The notes under the pieces: model-generated
The model's database searches: none
The model's input: the letters and a program-made list of their open reading frames with translations, nothing else
What the model was told of the DNA's origin: nothing
Assembly (NCBI GenBank): GCA_040752215.1
Contig: JBFMEX010000069.1
Span: 26,751 to 90,750 of the forward strand
Origin: JBFMEX01 sp040752215
GTDB taxonomy: Bacteria > Pseudomonadota > Alphaproteobacteria > Rhizobiales > Hyphomicrobiaceae
Reading direction: 5' to 3'
DNA length: 64,000 nucleotides
Shown: piece by piece, positions 44,497 through 54,696 of the stretch
Layout of the letters: every line of letters starts with the position of its first letter
Position numbering within the stretch: position 1 is the first letter of the stretch
Program-made: the position numbers and the translations under genes

Positions 44497-44706
44497 TCAA
44501 GCGGCCTGGATGTTGGCGACCGCGGTCTTGCCGGAGCGGCGATCGACCTCGGTGTCAAATGAGACCTTCTGGCCCTCGTGCAGGCCGCGCAGGCCGGCGC
44601 GCTCGAGCGCGGTCGCGTGCACGAACACGTCCTTGCCGCCGTTGTCCGGCTGGATGAAGCCGTAGCCCTTCTGATCGTTGTAGAACTTGACGGTACCCTT
44701 TTCCAT
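44497..44706 (-). CDS. Cold-shock protein, CspA family
   Basis: A 69-residue single-stranded nucleic-acid-binding beta-barrel. MEKGTVKFYNDQKGYGFIQP carries RNP1 (KGYGFI), and DVFVHATALERAGL carries RNP2. The tail TEVDRRSGKTAVANIQ is typical. ATG 44706 has AAAGGA upstream. It probably acts as an RNA chaperone. Which csp paralogue this is cannot be decided. Confidence 0.95.
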   Translation of the reverse strand: MEKGTVKFYNDQKGYGFIQPDNGGKDVFVHATALERAGLRGLHEGQKVSFDTEVDRRSGKTAVANIQAA

Positions 44707-45078
44707 CGCACGTCCTTTAGCTGTGATGAGCGTATGCTCGCCGACCAGCACATCGCGCGAAGGCGATCGGCTGGCCTCTGATGTCGATTTTTGGAGGGTT
44801 CTGAACGCGCGCCCGGCACAATAGCCGAGATGTTGCGGCCCTGTCGTCCGGCCAAAGTCGATGCCCCTAAATAGGCGATGCGCGCGCGCTTTGCAAGGAC
44901 GCTGCGCGATCGGCATGCAGAATGCTGCGTGAGCCCGCCCGCGCGCCCCGAGACTCCGGCAGCATTCAGTCGACAAGCCCGGCCGCGGGGCGCATAGTGT
45001 ATTACCATCGGCCGAGCGCAGCAGGCGTCGGTGGCTGAGAGACATTTCGCGCTCCCGCCTGATGCGAAGGAGCCGCCA
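44707..45078. other. Long leader region between cspA-like gene and divergent small gene
   Basis: About 370 bases with no supported gene. The part next to the cold-shock start is likely its 5' leader; cspA-type genes often have long leaders that regulate translation with temperature. I could not identify a cold box or a confident promoter. Confidence 0.4.
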
Positions 45079-45300
45079 ATGTCACCGTTCATCAAAGCAC
45101 CGGACGGATTCAGCAGCGAGGCCCTCGATCTACTCGATGGCGCAATGAACGACTTGTGGACGCGTGCGCTCGCACTGCAGATCGCAGCCGCTCGCGAGGC
45201 TGCCGGCGGGTTGGCGATCGCGACCGACACCGTCGCGCATGCGCTCGCCGTGCCGAAGGCCAAGCGCCAGCGTGGCACGCCGAGGCGCCCACCGCTCTGA
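45079..45300 (+). CDS. Small conserved-looking protein of unknown function
   Basis: A 73-residue protein. ATG 45079 is preceded by AAGGAG at ideal spacing, which favours it over an upstream in-frame start at 45031. The sequence is largely helical (FSSEALDLLDGAMNDLWTRA, LALQIAAAREAAGGLAIATD) with a basic Pro/Arg tail. I do not recognise a family. Confidence 0.6.
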   Translation: MSPFIKAPDGFSSEALDLLDGAMNDLWTRALALQIAAAREAAGGLAIATDTVAHALAVPKAKRQRGTPRRPPL

Positions 45301-45395
45301 CCCGAGACGTGCGTTACTCGAATGGCCTGCCGCGACGGGCCGCCGAGCGCCAGCGCCCCGAGCCCTCGCCGCGCCATCCAGTGAGAAAGGGCAGC

Positions 45396-45593
45396 ATGGC
45401 ACAGCACCGCTTCAGAATTGGCCAGCGCGTCAGCTATACGCCAGGCAAGCTGACGATGTCGACGACGTCGAGCGAGTTCAAGATCATCCGCCAGCTTCCT
45501 GCGGAATCAGGGGAATGCATGTACCGCATCAAGTCCGAGCGCGAGCCGTTCGAGCGCGTCGCGCGGGAGAGTGAGATTTCGCCGCGCGCGTAG
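45396..45593 (+). CDS. Small conserved alphaproteobacterial protein
   Basis: A 65-residue protein from ATG 45396 with AAAGG upstream. RFRIGQRVSYTPGKL to FKIIRQLPAESGECMYRIKS to EREPFERVARESEIS is a compact SH3-like beta pattern that I recognise as a recurring small protein in Rhizobiales, without known function. It lies 95 bases after the previous small gene on the same strand. Confidence 0.75.
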   Translation: MAQHRFRIGQRVSYTPGKLTMSTTSSEFKIIRQLPAESGECMYRIKSEREPFERVARESEISPRA

Positions 45594-45657
45594 GCCGCCA
45601 TGTGCGGCGAAGCACAGTCGTCGTCTATACTGCGGGCGGAGGGAGTGCCCTCCGAGT

Positions 45658-45873
45658 TCAGCGACGGCCGAACTTTGGCGCCCTGCGCCGAGGAATTACC
45701 GCTTGCCCTGCCTCGCGCGCGGCCAGCTCGGCACGCCGGTCGGCGGCAGCCTGAAACATCGACTTTTCCGCCGGCCTCTCGGCGGCGACCTTGGGACGCC
45801 AGTAATGGCTCCACGTTCGATAGCCAAAGAAACCGGCGCCCAGCAGCGCCACACCGCCCAGGATCGACTGCAC
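45658..45873 (-). CDS. Possible small membrane protein
   Basis: About 71 residues if it starts at GTG 45873, which has GGAG 9 bases upstream; the frame is open further upstream to 45951. One membrane segment (VQSILGGVALLGAGFFGYRT) is followed by a basic, Ala-rich tail ending PRRRAPKFGRR. No homologue is known to me. Placed just downstream of lpxD on the same strand. Confidence 0.45.
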   Translation of the reverse strand: MQSILGGVALLGAGFFGYRTWSHYWRPKVAAERPAEKSMFQAAADRRAELAAREAGQAVIPRRRAPKFGRR

Positions 45874-45983
45874 GTCTCGATACTCCGGCAGCCTCGATCC
45901 CCAAGTGCTACGTGGGGCGAGCGTTGCTGCGACTGGCTCGCTCGTCCACAAAGCGCTTCAAACATTAACAAATCAGGCGTGTC

Positions 45984-47030
45984 TTACTCGCGCTCTCGCT
46001 GGCCCTTACGGCCGAGTTGCTTCAATGCCGCCACCTCGCGCGCCCAGTCCTTGAACGGCCGCGCCGGCGTGCCGCCCATCCGCGCACCGGGGGGTACGTC
46101 GTCCTTGACGTGCGCCATGCCGGCGATTTGCGCGCCGCTGCCGACCTTGACGTGGCCGATGACGCCGGAGTGCGCGCCCATGACCACCAGGTCACCAAGC
46201 ACTGCGGAGCCGGCGACACCGCTCTGGGCGACGATGATGCAGTGGCGTCCGATGATCACGTTGTGGGCGATCTGCACGAGGTTGTCGATCTTGGTGCCCG
46301 TGCCGATGATCGTGTCGGCAAGCGAGCCGCGATCGACCGTGGTGTTGGCGCCGATCTCGACGTCGTCGCCGATCAGCACGCGGCCGATCTGCGGCACCTT
46401 CTCGTGCCCTTTGGCGCTCATGGCGAAGCCGAAGCCGTCCTGTCCGATGCGCGCCCCGGCGTGGATGACGACGCCATTGCCGGCGATCGCATGCGTGATC
46501 GACGCACCGGGGCCAATATAGCAGTCCGAGCCGAGCACGACGCGGTAGCCGACGACGGCTCCGGCAGCGATCGTCGAGCCGGGCCCGATCTCCGCCTCGC
46601 GACCGACGACCGCGCCGGGCTCGATGGTCACGCCCTCGGCGACCCGCGCGCTCGGGTGGACGAGGCCGGCTTGCCGGTCGGCCGCGCTCTGCGAGGCCTT
46701 GCTGCGGAGTGCATCGGCATAGAACAGCGACATTGCGCGCGCGAACGTGCGATAGGGCGTAGTGCTGGTCAGCGCCGCGGTCGCATGCGGCATGCGGGCG
46801 GCATCGCCGGCGGCCAGGATGCAGGCCCCGGCCTTGGTCGCCTCGAGCTGCGCGACGTACTTGCGGTTCTCGAAAAAGGTGAGGTGTCGGGCGTCGGCGC
46901 TCTGCAGCGGGCGCACATCCTCGATCATCCGGGCTCCGTCGTCGGCGCAGACGAGCCCGGCGCCGATCGCCTCGGCGACGGCGGCCAGTGGAAACGGCCC
47001 CGCCCTCAGGAAGAAACCCGGATGCTGCAT
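45984..47030 (-). CDS. lpxD: UDP-3-O-acylglucosamine N-acyltransferase
   Basis: Lipid A enzyme that adds the N-linked acyl chain, 348 residues from ATG 47030 (GGAGC upstream). The N-terminal uridine-binding domain holds DVRPLQSADARHLTFFENRK. The left-handed beta-helix of hexapeptide repeats follows, with IAGNGVVIHAGARIGQDGFG, the catalytic His in QIAHNVIIGRHCIIVAQSGV, and AGMAHVKDDVPPGARMGGTP near the end. The usual neighbours (bamA, fabZ, lpxA) are absent, so it may be an additional or relocated lpxD. Confidence 0.94.
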   Translation of the reverse strand: MQHPGFFLRAGPFPLAAVAEAIGAGLVCADDGARMIEDVRPLQSADARHLTFFENRKYVAQLEATKAGACILAAGDAARMPHATAALTSTTPYRTFARAMSLFYADALRSKASQSAADRQAGLVHPSARVAEGVTIEPGAVVGREAEIGPGSTIAAGAVVGYRVVLGSDCYIGPGASITHAIAGNGVVIHAGARIGQDGFGFAMSAKGHEKVPQIGRVLIGDDVEIGANTTVDRGSLADTIIGTGTKIDNLVQIAHNVIIGRHCIIVAQSGVAGSAVLGDLVVMGAHSGVIGHVKVGSGAQIAGMAHVKDDVPPGARMGGTPARPFKDWAREVAALKQLGRKGQRERE

Positions 47031-47194
47031 GGCTTGCTCCAATACCGGACGCAAGCGTCCGAGTGTCCTCGCCGGTCAGGGGTGCGTCGGGGGGACTGTA
47101 CTCGACTTCGGGTAGTGGCGTCCCGCGGCTTCGAGCGGCATCTGGCGGGACGGGGAGGCAAGCGGTGCACAGGGTGAACGAGCGCGCGGCCGCA

Positions 47195-47440
47195 TCACTT
47201 CTGGCGATGAAGCGGGTAAGCGGCGCTGTCGTAGAATGCCCGGATGGCGGCGGCGCCATAGCGCTCGTCCCCGCTTTCCAGCACTGCGCCGACAAGCATC
47301 GCGGCAGGTAGCTCCTCGATCGCGAAGCGGACTGCATCGGCACTGGAATCGAACCGATGATAGGTCATCGGACGCCGGCTCGCACCGCGGCTCTTGCTCG
47401 CGAACAGCTCCGCCGGAGCCGAGAAATCGAATTTGTCCAT
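47195..47440 (-). CDS. Small conserved protein of unknown function
   Basis: An 81-residue protein from ATG 47440. MDKFDFSAPAELFASKSRGA, then RPMTYHRFDSSADAVRFAIE and ELPAAMLVGAVLESGDERYG, is a pattern I recognise in many alphaproteobacteria. It has an acidic amphipathic helix and no membrane segment. No assigned role. Confidence 0.8.
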   Translation of the reverse strand: MDKFDFSAPAELFASKSRGASRRPMTYHRFDSSADAVRFAIEELPAAMLVGAVLESGDERYGAAAIRAFYDSAAYPLHRQK

Positions 47441-47588
47441 TCGCTGGATATCGGTACGCGGCGGCCGAACAGCAAGGTTGAAGCCGAAATCTCGAAGGGG
47501 CGACGCTCGCAGGCCGCCCTTTCGTCTTTCGCGGCCGATGTCGTCGGCTGGGGCCAGACCCGCAGGGTCAGGCACCGTCGACGCTAGG

Positions 47589-47604
47589 TCATGTCCATGC
47601 CGCC
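47589..47604. repeat. 16-bp copy of the groEL 3' end, 110 bp beyond the gene
   Basis: TCATGTCCATGCCGCC at 47589-47604 is identical to 47700-47715, which encodes the final GGMDM residues of GroEL. It lies outside any gene and downstream of the groEL terminator. It looks like a remnant of duplicated groEL tail DNA. Confidence 0.5.
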
Positions 47605-47636
47605 ATGCGAAGTCGGGCTTGCCCGATTTTGCCAAC

Positions 47637-47667
47637 AAAAAAGCATGGGCGGCGGGGCCACCCATGC
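47637..47667 (-). terminator. Rho-independent terminator of groESL
   Basis: On the minus strand GCATGGG and CCCATGC form a 7-bp stem, with TGGC/GCCG bases extending the loop, followed by six Ts. It begins 28 bases after the groEL stop codon, the expected place for the operon terminator. Confidence 0.85.
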
Positions 47668-47694
47668 CTTGATTTCGTCAGCGTGAACGAGCGA

Positions 47695-49341
<1,647 letters not shown>

Positions 49342-49346
49342 GGGGT

Positions 49347-49490
49347 CTAGTTCCTTTCGTCGGCGTTGCGGCGGTCGCGCTCGGCGCGCCGTCGTGCGTA
49401 CCTGGTGATGAGGGCCACGATGCCGATCCCGACGGCGAACAGCAGGGCGACCTGCCAAACCTCGGTGATCAGCGGCCGGGCCGGAAACAT
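49347..49490 (-). CDS. 47-residue single-pass membrane protein between groES and groEL
   Basis: GGAG lies 9 bases before ATG 49490. The predicted protein begins MFPARPLITEVWQVALLFAV and continues GIGIVALITRYARRRAERDR, ending NADERN. That is a short head, a 17-residue hydrophobic helix and a strongly basic tail, as in inside-anchored small membrane proteins. About 89% of third codon positions are G or C, like true genes here. The stop lies 5 bases before the groEL ATG, and groEL's ribosome binding site overlaps the last codons, implying coupling. I know no described protein at this place in groESL operons. Confidence 0.65.
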   Translation of the reverse strand: MFPARPLITEVWQVALLFAVGIGIVALITRYARRRAERDRRNADERN

Positions 49491-49503
49491 CGCTGGCGGC
49501 TCC

Positions 49504-49794
49504 TTACTTTTCGAGCACGCCCATCACGTCGCTCTCCTTCATGATCAACAGCTCCTGGCCGTCGATCTTGACCTCGGTGCCCGACCATTTGCCGAACAGC
49601 ACCCGGTCGCCCTTCTTGATGTCGAGGGGAACCAGCTTGCCGGTCTCGTCGCGGGCACCCGGCCCAACGGCGATGACCTCGCCCTGCTGCGGCTTCTCGG
49701 CGGCAGTGTCGGGAATGATGATGCCGCCGGCGGTCTTGGTCTCGCTGTCGACGCGCTTGACGACCACGCGGTCGTGTAGAGGACGGAACTTCAT
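49504..49794 (-). CDS. groES: Co-chaperonin GroES
   Basis: 10-kDa lid of the chaperonin, 96 residues from ATG 49794. MKFRPLHDRVVVKRVDSETK is the typical start. The mobile loop is ETKTAGGIIIPDTAAEKPQQ, and KKGDRVLFGKWSGTEVKIDG the typical later segment. It is the first gene of the operon, behind a CIRCE element. Confidence 0.98.
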   Translation of the reverse strand: MKFRPLHDRVVVKRVDSETKTAGGIIIPDTAAEKPQQGEVIAVGPGARDETGKLVPLDIKKGDRVLFGKWSGTEVKIDGQELLIMKESDVMGVLEK

Positions 49795-49865
49795 GGGAAA
49801 ATTGGCTCCGGGATCAGAGGCGCGGGCGACGCCCGGCCGATGCTCGTTGGACTGTGGATCGCCCG

Positions 49866-49892
49866 TTAGCACTCAAAATTGACGAGTGCTAG
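49866..49892. promoter_or_regulatory. CIRCE element (HrcA operator) of groESL
   Basis: TTAGCACTC-N9-GAGTGCTAG matches the CIRCE consensus TTAGCACTC-N9-GAGTGCTAA with one mismatch at the last base. It lies between the predicted transcription start and groES, about 70 bp before the ATG, so HrcA would repress the operon when no unfolded protein is present. hrcA itself is outside this window. Confidence 0.95.
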
Positions 49893-49905
49893 CAGGGCTG
49901 CGGGT

Positions 49906-49934
49906 AGATAGGTTGGCGGCCGTCCAGGTGTCAA
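49906..49934 (-). promoter_or_regulatory. groESL promoter
   Basis: On the minus strand TTGACA (49929-49934) and CTATCT (49906-49911) are separated by 17 bases, and transcription would start a few bases before CIRCE. The shape also fits alphaproteobacterial RpoH promoters (CTTG then CYTATNT) approximately, so both housekeeping and heat-shock polymerase could use it. Confidence 0.75.
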
Positions 49935-50086
49935 GGGTCGGTATGCGGGCCGCCTCTGTCGCCGGTCCGTCGATTTTGACGGCGATCAAGGGCAGGGCGG
50001 GCGTGAGCCGTCATCGTAGGTTCGCATTTTGTTTTTGCTCGGCTAGCCCGCCCGTCGCGGATCGGCAAGCGGAGGGGAGTGTGCGC

Positions 50087-51112
50087 ATGGTCAAGGCAAC
50101 CGATGTCAATGCCGGGCCGCCGGCGACCAACGGCCAGGGTGCGACGCCCGCGGGCCAAGCGGACGGAGCCAATCCGGCGATCCGTCCCGAGGCGCCAGCG
50201 GCGTCCGTCGACACCGGCGCCATGAAACGTCACAAGCTCGGCGAGCTGCGCCACAGCCCGGATGCCATCCGCCACGCCTTCGAGACCGGCGAGTACCCCT
50301 ATTCGACCAAGCTATCCAATCGCGACTACCTGGAGCGCATGGAGCGCCTGCAGGCCGAGCTGCTGAAGGCGCAAAACTGGGTCAAGGCGGCCGGAGAGCG
50401 CATTGTCGTCCTGTTCGAGGGCCGCGACGCGGCCGGCAAGGGTGGCACCATCAAGCGTTTCATGGAGCACCTGAACCCGCGCGGCGCGCGTGTGGTGGCG
50501 CTCGAGAAGCCGACCGACCGCGAAAGGACCCAGTGGTACTTCCAGCGCTACATCGAGCACCTGCCGGCGGCGGGCGAGATGGTGTTCTTCGACCGCTCCT
50601 GGTACAACCGCGCCGGCGTCGAGCGCGTGATGGGCTTTTGCACCGCCAACGACTACCTCGAGTTCATGCGCCAGTGCCCCGAGCTCGAGCGCATGCTCGT
50701 GCGCTCCGGCATCCGCCTCTACAAGTATTGGTTCTCGGTCACCCAGGAGGAGCAGCGCCGCCGCTTCAAGGCGCGCGAGACCGATCCGCTGAAGCAGTGG
50801 AAGCTGTCGCCGATCGACCGCGCCTCGCTCGACAAGTGGGACGACTATACCGAGGCCAAGGAGGCGATGTTCTTCTACACCGACACCGCCGACGCGCCCT
50901 GGATCATCGTCAAGTCGGACTGCAAGAAGCGCGCGCGGCTGAACAGCATGGAGCATTTCCTTTCCACGCTCGATTATCCGAACAAGGACCGCCGGGTGGT
51001 GAACGGGCCCGATCCGCTGCTCGTCGGCTCCAGCGCCCACGTCATCGGCCGCGACCAGCACATCCTCGGCAAGGTCCAGCATCCCGAGAAGCGCCGCTCG
51101 CATCAGAAATAG
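50087..51112 (+). CDS. ppk2: Polyphosphate kinase 2
   Basis: Transfers phosphate between polyphosphate and nucleotides, 341 residues from ATG 50087 (GGAGGGG upstream). The first 45 residues are a low-complexity Ala/Pro/Gly head. Walker A VLFEGRDAAGKGGTIKRFME and Walker B EMVFFDRSWYNRAGVERVMG are diagnostic, with YWFSVTQEEQRRRFKARETD and PLKQWKLSPIDRASLDKWDD next. The single-domain form is typical of class I PPK2, which mostly phosphorylates nucleoside diphosphates; specificity is not certain. It is divergent from groESL. Confidence 0.95.
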   Translation: MVKATDVNAGPPATNGQGATPAGQADGANPAIRPEAPAASVDTGAMKRHKLGELRHSPDAIRHAFETGEYPYSTKLSNRDYLERMERLQAELLKAQNWVKAAGERIVVLFEGRDAAGKGGTIKRFMEHLNPRGARVVALEKPTDRERTQWYFQRYIEHLPAAGEMVFFDRSWYNRAGVERVMGFCTANDYLEFMRQCPELERMLVRSGIRLYKYWFSVTQEEQRRRFKARETDPLKQWKLSPIDRASLDKWDDYTEAKEAMFFYTDTADAPWIIVKSDCKKRARLNSMEHFLSTLDYPNKDRRVVNGPDPLLVGSSAHVIGRDQHILGKVQHPEKRRSHQK

Positions 51113-51314
51113 CGTGCGAGCCGGTGGTGAGCTCGATTGGCCGATCGGCCTCGTTCATGATGCAGCGCGATGCGGGCTTCCGCCACGCATCCGCGCCAAT
51201 GACGGCACTGGGCAAGCCCATGCACCTATGGCACTCTTGGGGCATCGGGGGCACGTCGCCCCGAGCCCCCAACAATGAGCGAGCGGGCTATCGCCTCGAG
51301 CGTCGGAGGAACCC

Positions 51315-51755
51315 ATGAAGGTCGGCGACTATCTCACCAAGATGAAGCAGCGCATCATCACCTGCCGTGCCGAGGACACGGTCACGACGGCGGCCACGCT
51401 GCTGTCCTCGAACCGCATCGGCGCCATGCCGGTGCGCGGCGACAAGGGCGACCTGATCGGCATCATCTCCGAGCGCGATCTCGTGCGTGCGCTCTCGCAC
51501 ACCGCCGAGCAGATCGCGGCGATGCGCGTCCGGGACCTGATGTCGAGCCGCGTCGTCACCTGCACGCCGGAGGACACCATGGCCAAGGCGTGCCAGCTGA
51601 TGAACCAGCACAACTTCCGCCACTTGCCGGTGGTGCAGGACGGGCGCATCATCGGCGTCGTCTCGATCCGCGATGGCCTCGCCTATCGGCTCGAGCAGTC
51701 CGAGCTCGAGAAGAACATCCTGCGCGACAATGTGATCGCGGCCCGTCACCGCTGA
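51315..51755 (+). CDS. CBS-domain pair protein
   Basis: A 146-residue protein made of two CBS motifs: RIITCRAEDTVTTAATLLSS to LIGIISERDLVRALSH, and RVVTCTPEDTMAKACQLMNQ to IIGVVSIRDGLAYRLE. Such pairs bind adenine nucleotides and act as energy sensors. ATG 51315 follows GGAGGAACCC. A second CBS gene lies 97 bases downstream on the same strand, and ppk2 about 200 bases upstream. Confidence 0.93.
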   Translation: MKVGDYLTKMKQRIITCRAEDTVTTAATLLSSNRIGAMPVRGDKGDLIGIISERDLVRALSHTAEQIAAMRVRDLMSSRVVTCTPEDTMAKACQLMNQHNFRHLPVVQDGRIIGVVSIRDGLAYRLEQSELEKNILRDNVIAARHR

Positions 51756-51852
51756 GGCGCGGGGCTTCGTCCCCTGGTCGGTCAGCGGCCGGGAGTGTCC
51801 GGCGTGGTCCGGCGTGGGCATCTGCGCGGGCCGGCGCACTGGAGGCATCGCG

Positions 51853-52281
51853 ATGACAACGGTTCAGCAGCTGCTGCTCGAGAAGGGCAAGGAGGTCTGG
51901 TCGGTTCGGCCGGAGCAGACGGTGCTCGAAGCCATCAGGATGATGGACGAGAAGAACGTCGGCGCGCTGCTCGTCATGGCCGGCGATCGCCTCGTCGGCA
52001 TCGTCACCGAGCGTCACTACGCCCGCAACGTCATTCTCAAGGGCCGTGCCTCTCCTTCGACGCCGGTCCGAGAGATCATGGAGTCCCAGGTGCTGTGGGT
52101 CGGGCCGACGCAGACGGTGGAGGAGTGCATGGCGCTGATGACCGCCAAGTTCGTCCGACACCTGCCGGTGATCGAGAGTGGACGCGTGATCGGCGTGCTG
52201 TCGATCGGCGACCTCGTCAAGAGCATCATCAGCGAGCAGCGGTTCGTGATCGAGCAGCTCGAGCACTACATCACGAGTTAG
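51853..52281 (+). CDS. CBS-domain pair protein
   Basis: A 142-residue paralogue of the preceding gene. It has two CBS motifs (VWSVRPEQTVLEAIRMMDEK to LVGIVTERHYARNVILKG, and VLWVGPTQTVEECMALMTAK to VIGVLSIGDLVKSIISEQ). The family segment MTAKFVRHLPVIESG and the tail EQLEHYITS resemble single-unit CBS proteins common in proteobacteria. ATG 51853 has GGAGG upstream. The tandem arrangement may reflect an old duplication. Confidence 0.92.
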   Translation: MTTVQQLLLEKGKEVWSVRPEQTVLEAIRMMDEKNVGALLVMAGDRLVGIVTERHYARNVILKGRASPSTPVREIMESQVLWVGPTQTVEECMALMTAKFVRHLPVIESGRVIGVLSIGDLVKSIISEQRFVIEQLEHYITS

Positions 52282-52297
52282 CTGCGGGCACCGTCTT

Positions 52298-53050
52298 TCA
52301 GCACCCGCGGCGCGCGACGCCTTCGGCGTCGAACACGTGGCCGCTGAGCGAGCGGCCCTTCCTGGCGGCGAGATAGAGCGCGAGTGCGGCGATGTCGGGC
52401 TCGGAGCCGAGCGTGGCGCCGGCGCTCTCGCCCACGGCGTGGCTCTTGGGGCCGATGGCATTGAAGCGGATCGCCTTGTCGGCCCAATCGTCGGCTTCCC
52501 CGCGCGTCAGGGCGGCGAGCGCGGCGCGGACGAGACCCGCGAGCGCGGCCTCGGCGGCATTGGCCGGCTCCTCCACCACGATCACGTTGAGCACCAGCCC
52601 CTCGGTCCAGGTCAGCCGCATCCGGTTGGCGGCGACGCGGCCGACCAGCGTCGGCACGATCATCTTGTCGGCGATGAACGCCTCGCACGCCTCGAGGCTG
52701 GCCAAGCCGGCCAGATCGCTGCGGCGGATCGTGACCAGGTTGACCACCGCGTCGAGCCCGCCGAAGGTGGCCGCCGCAGCCTGCGCGAAGCGCACCGCAC
52801 TGTCGCGGTCGAGCGGGGCTTCGAGGAACAGCTTCATGTCGCTGGCGCTCTCGGCCAGGATCGCGGCGAGCTCGGCGACCGCAGGCGAGGGGTCGGCCGA
52901 TTGCAGCACCAAGCGCGCCCTGTGATCGGCGAACGCGCGCGCAATATCGACGCCCAGGTCGGCAGTGAGGCCGGTGATGAGGATGCGGGCACCTGCAAGC
53001 TCGGCGTAGACCGACGCGGCATCGGTGCGGGTTGCGACGCTCATGTACAT
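52298..53050 (-). CDS. Degenerate short-chain dehydrogenase/reductase-like protein
   Basis: A 250-residue Rossmann-fold protein. ATG 53050 has GGAGGAG about 8 bases upstream, and an in-frame ATG at 53044 also exists. The nucleotide motif TGxxxGxG is altered to ITGLTADLGVDIARAFA. The NNAG segment reads VVNLVTIRR, and I see no YxxxK catalytic pair. The end (LALYLAARKGRSLSGHVFDA) is typical SDR. Probably a non-catalytic or divergent member, convergent with the CBS genes. Confidence 0.75.
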   Translation of the reverse strand: MYMSVATRTDAASVYAELAGARILITGLTADLGVDIARAFADHRARLVLQSADPSPAVAELAAILAESASDMKLFLEAPLDRDSAVRFAQAAAATFGGLDAVVNLVTIRRSDLAGLASLEACEAFIADKMIVPTLVGRVAANRMRLTWTEGLVLNVIVVEEPANAAEAALAGLVRAALAALTRGEADDWADKAIRFNAIGPKSHAVGESAGATLGSEPDIAALALYLAARKGRSLSGHVFDAEGVARRGC

Positions 53051-53285
53051 TCGGGCTCTCCTCCTCGACGCCGGGACTTGGCTCGCCCGGTTCGGACGAT
53101 ACCACGCCGATTCGACTAACAGGAGCTAAACAGCGCTGTGATTGGGGTGGCGTGCTGGCCACAGCTTGTCGCCATTGCGGCATATCCCCATGATCCACAG
53201 GCCGATGGTTGCGTGGACGCTACGCCCGGACCGCCGCTGGACTTTGCAGGGCCTTATGATGGCGCGGAGAAAAACGGAGCCGACC

Positions 53286-54614
53286 ATGCCACCCTTCGAG
53301 ACCAGCCCGAACGCGCTGCAGTCCTACTGGATGCCTTTCACCGCCAACCGTGCGTTCCAGCGCCGGCCGCGCATGATCGCCGGTGCCAGCGGCATGCACT
53401 ACCTGACGCCGGACGGGCGGCGCGTTCTCGACACCACGTCGGGCCTCTACTGCGTCAACGCCGGCCACTGCCGCGCGCCGATCGTGCGCGCGATCCAGGT
53501 GGCGGCGGCGGCGCTCGACTATTCCCCGGCGTTCCAGTTCGGCCATCCGGCCGCGTTCGAGCTGACGAGCCGGCTCGCGCTGCTTGCACCGGACCCGCTC
53601 GAGCACGTCTTCCTGGCCAGCTCCGGCTCGGAGGCGGTCGATACCGCGCTCAAGATCGCCTTGAGCTACCATCGCGCCCGCGGCGAGGCCTCGCGCACGC
53701 GCCTCATCGGCCGCGAGCGCGGCTATCACGGTGTCGGCTTCGGCGGCATCTCGGTCGGCGGGATGGTTGCCAACCGGCGCGCCTACGGCACCATGCTGGC
53801 CGGCGTCGATCACCTGCCGACGACCTACGACCGCGCGCGCCAGGCGTTCACGGCCGGTGAGCCGGAGTGGGGCGCCCATCTCGCCGACGAGATCCAGCGG
53901 CTCGTCAACCTGCACGACGCCTCGACCATCGCCGCCGTGATCGTCGAGCCGGTCGCCGGCTCGACGGGCTGCCTGCCGCCACCCAAGGGCTATCTCGAGC
54001 GATTGCGCAAGCTCACCGCCGAGCACGGCATCCTGCTCATTTTCGACGAGGTCATCACCGGCTTCGGCAGACTCGGCACCGCGTTCGCCGCCGAGCGCTA
54101 CAATGTCCGGCCGGACATGATCACGTTCGCGAAGGGTGTCAGCAATGGCGCCGTGCCGCTCGCCGGCACGATCGTGTCGCGGGCGATCTACGACGCGCAC
54201 ATGCAGGGCCCGGAGCACTTGCCCGAATTGTTCCACGGCTATACCTACTCGGGCCATCCACTGGCGGTGGCGGCGGGTCTGGCCGCGCTCGATCTCTATC
54301 GCGACGAGGGGCTTTACCCGCGCGCCGGGGCGCTGGAGCCGGTGTTCGCCGAGATCATGATGAGTCTGAAAGGCTCACCCGGCGTGCTCGACATCCGCAC
54401 CGTCGGCTTGATGGCCGGCATCGACCTCGCGCCACGACCCGATGCGCCCGGCACGCGCGGATACGAGATCCTCGAGCGCGCCTTCCACGAGCACGACCTC
54501 TACCTGCGCGTCGTCGGCGAGACCATCACGCTCGCCCCGCCACTCATTGCCACCATGGACGACCTCGCCGACATCCGCGACCGTATCGCCGCGGTGCTGG
54601 CGCAGGTGCGATGA
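53286..54614 (+). CDS. Class III aminotransferase (omega-amino acid:pyruvate type)
   Basis: PLP enzyme of 442 residues from ATG 53286 (GGAG 8 bases upstream). It starts near SYWMPFTANRAFQRRPRMIA, the signature of beta-alanine/omega-amino acid aminotransferases. VFLASSGSEAVDTALKIALS binds the PLP phosphate, LLIFDEVITGFGRLGTAFAA holds the Asp, and ITFAKGVSNGAVPLAGTIVS the Schiff-base Lys. The donor amine is unknown; beta-alanine or similar is a family guess. No degradation partner gene is adjacent. Confidence 0.92.
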   Translation: MPPFETSPNALQSYWMPFTANRAFQRRPRMIAGASGMHYLTPDGRRVLDTTSGLYCVNAGHCRAPIVRAIQVAAAALDYSPAFQFGHPAAFELTSRLALLAPDPLEHVFLASSGSEAVDTALKIALSYHRARGEASRTRLIGRERGYHGVGFGGISVGGMVANRRAYGTMLAGVDHLPTTYDRARQAFTAGEPEWGAHLADEIQRLVNLHDASTIAAVIVEPVAGSTGCLPPPKGYLERLRKLTAEHGILLIFDEVITGFGRLGTAFAAERYNVRPDMITFAKGVSNGAVPLAGTIVSRAIYDAHMQGPEHLPELFHGYTYSGHPLAVAAGLAALDLYRDEGLYPRAGALEPVFAEIMMSLKGSPGVLDIRTVGLMAGIDLAPRPDAPGTRGYEILERAFHEHDLYLRVVGETITLAPPLIATMDDLADIRDRIAAVLAQVR

Positions 54615-54696
54615 GCCACATAGTCACCGCCTCGGCTCCCGAGAATGACAATCCGCACGGCACATCATGCTTGCGAGGCGTGATGCCTGTCGCCCA

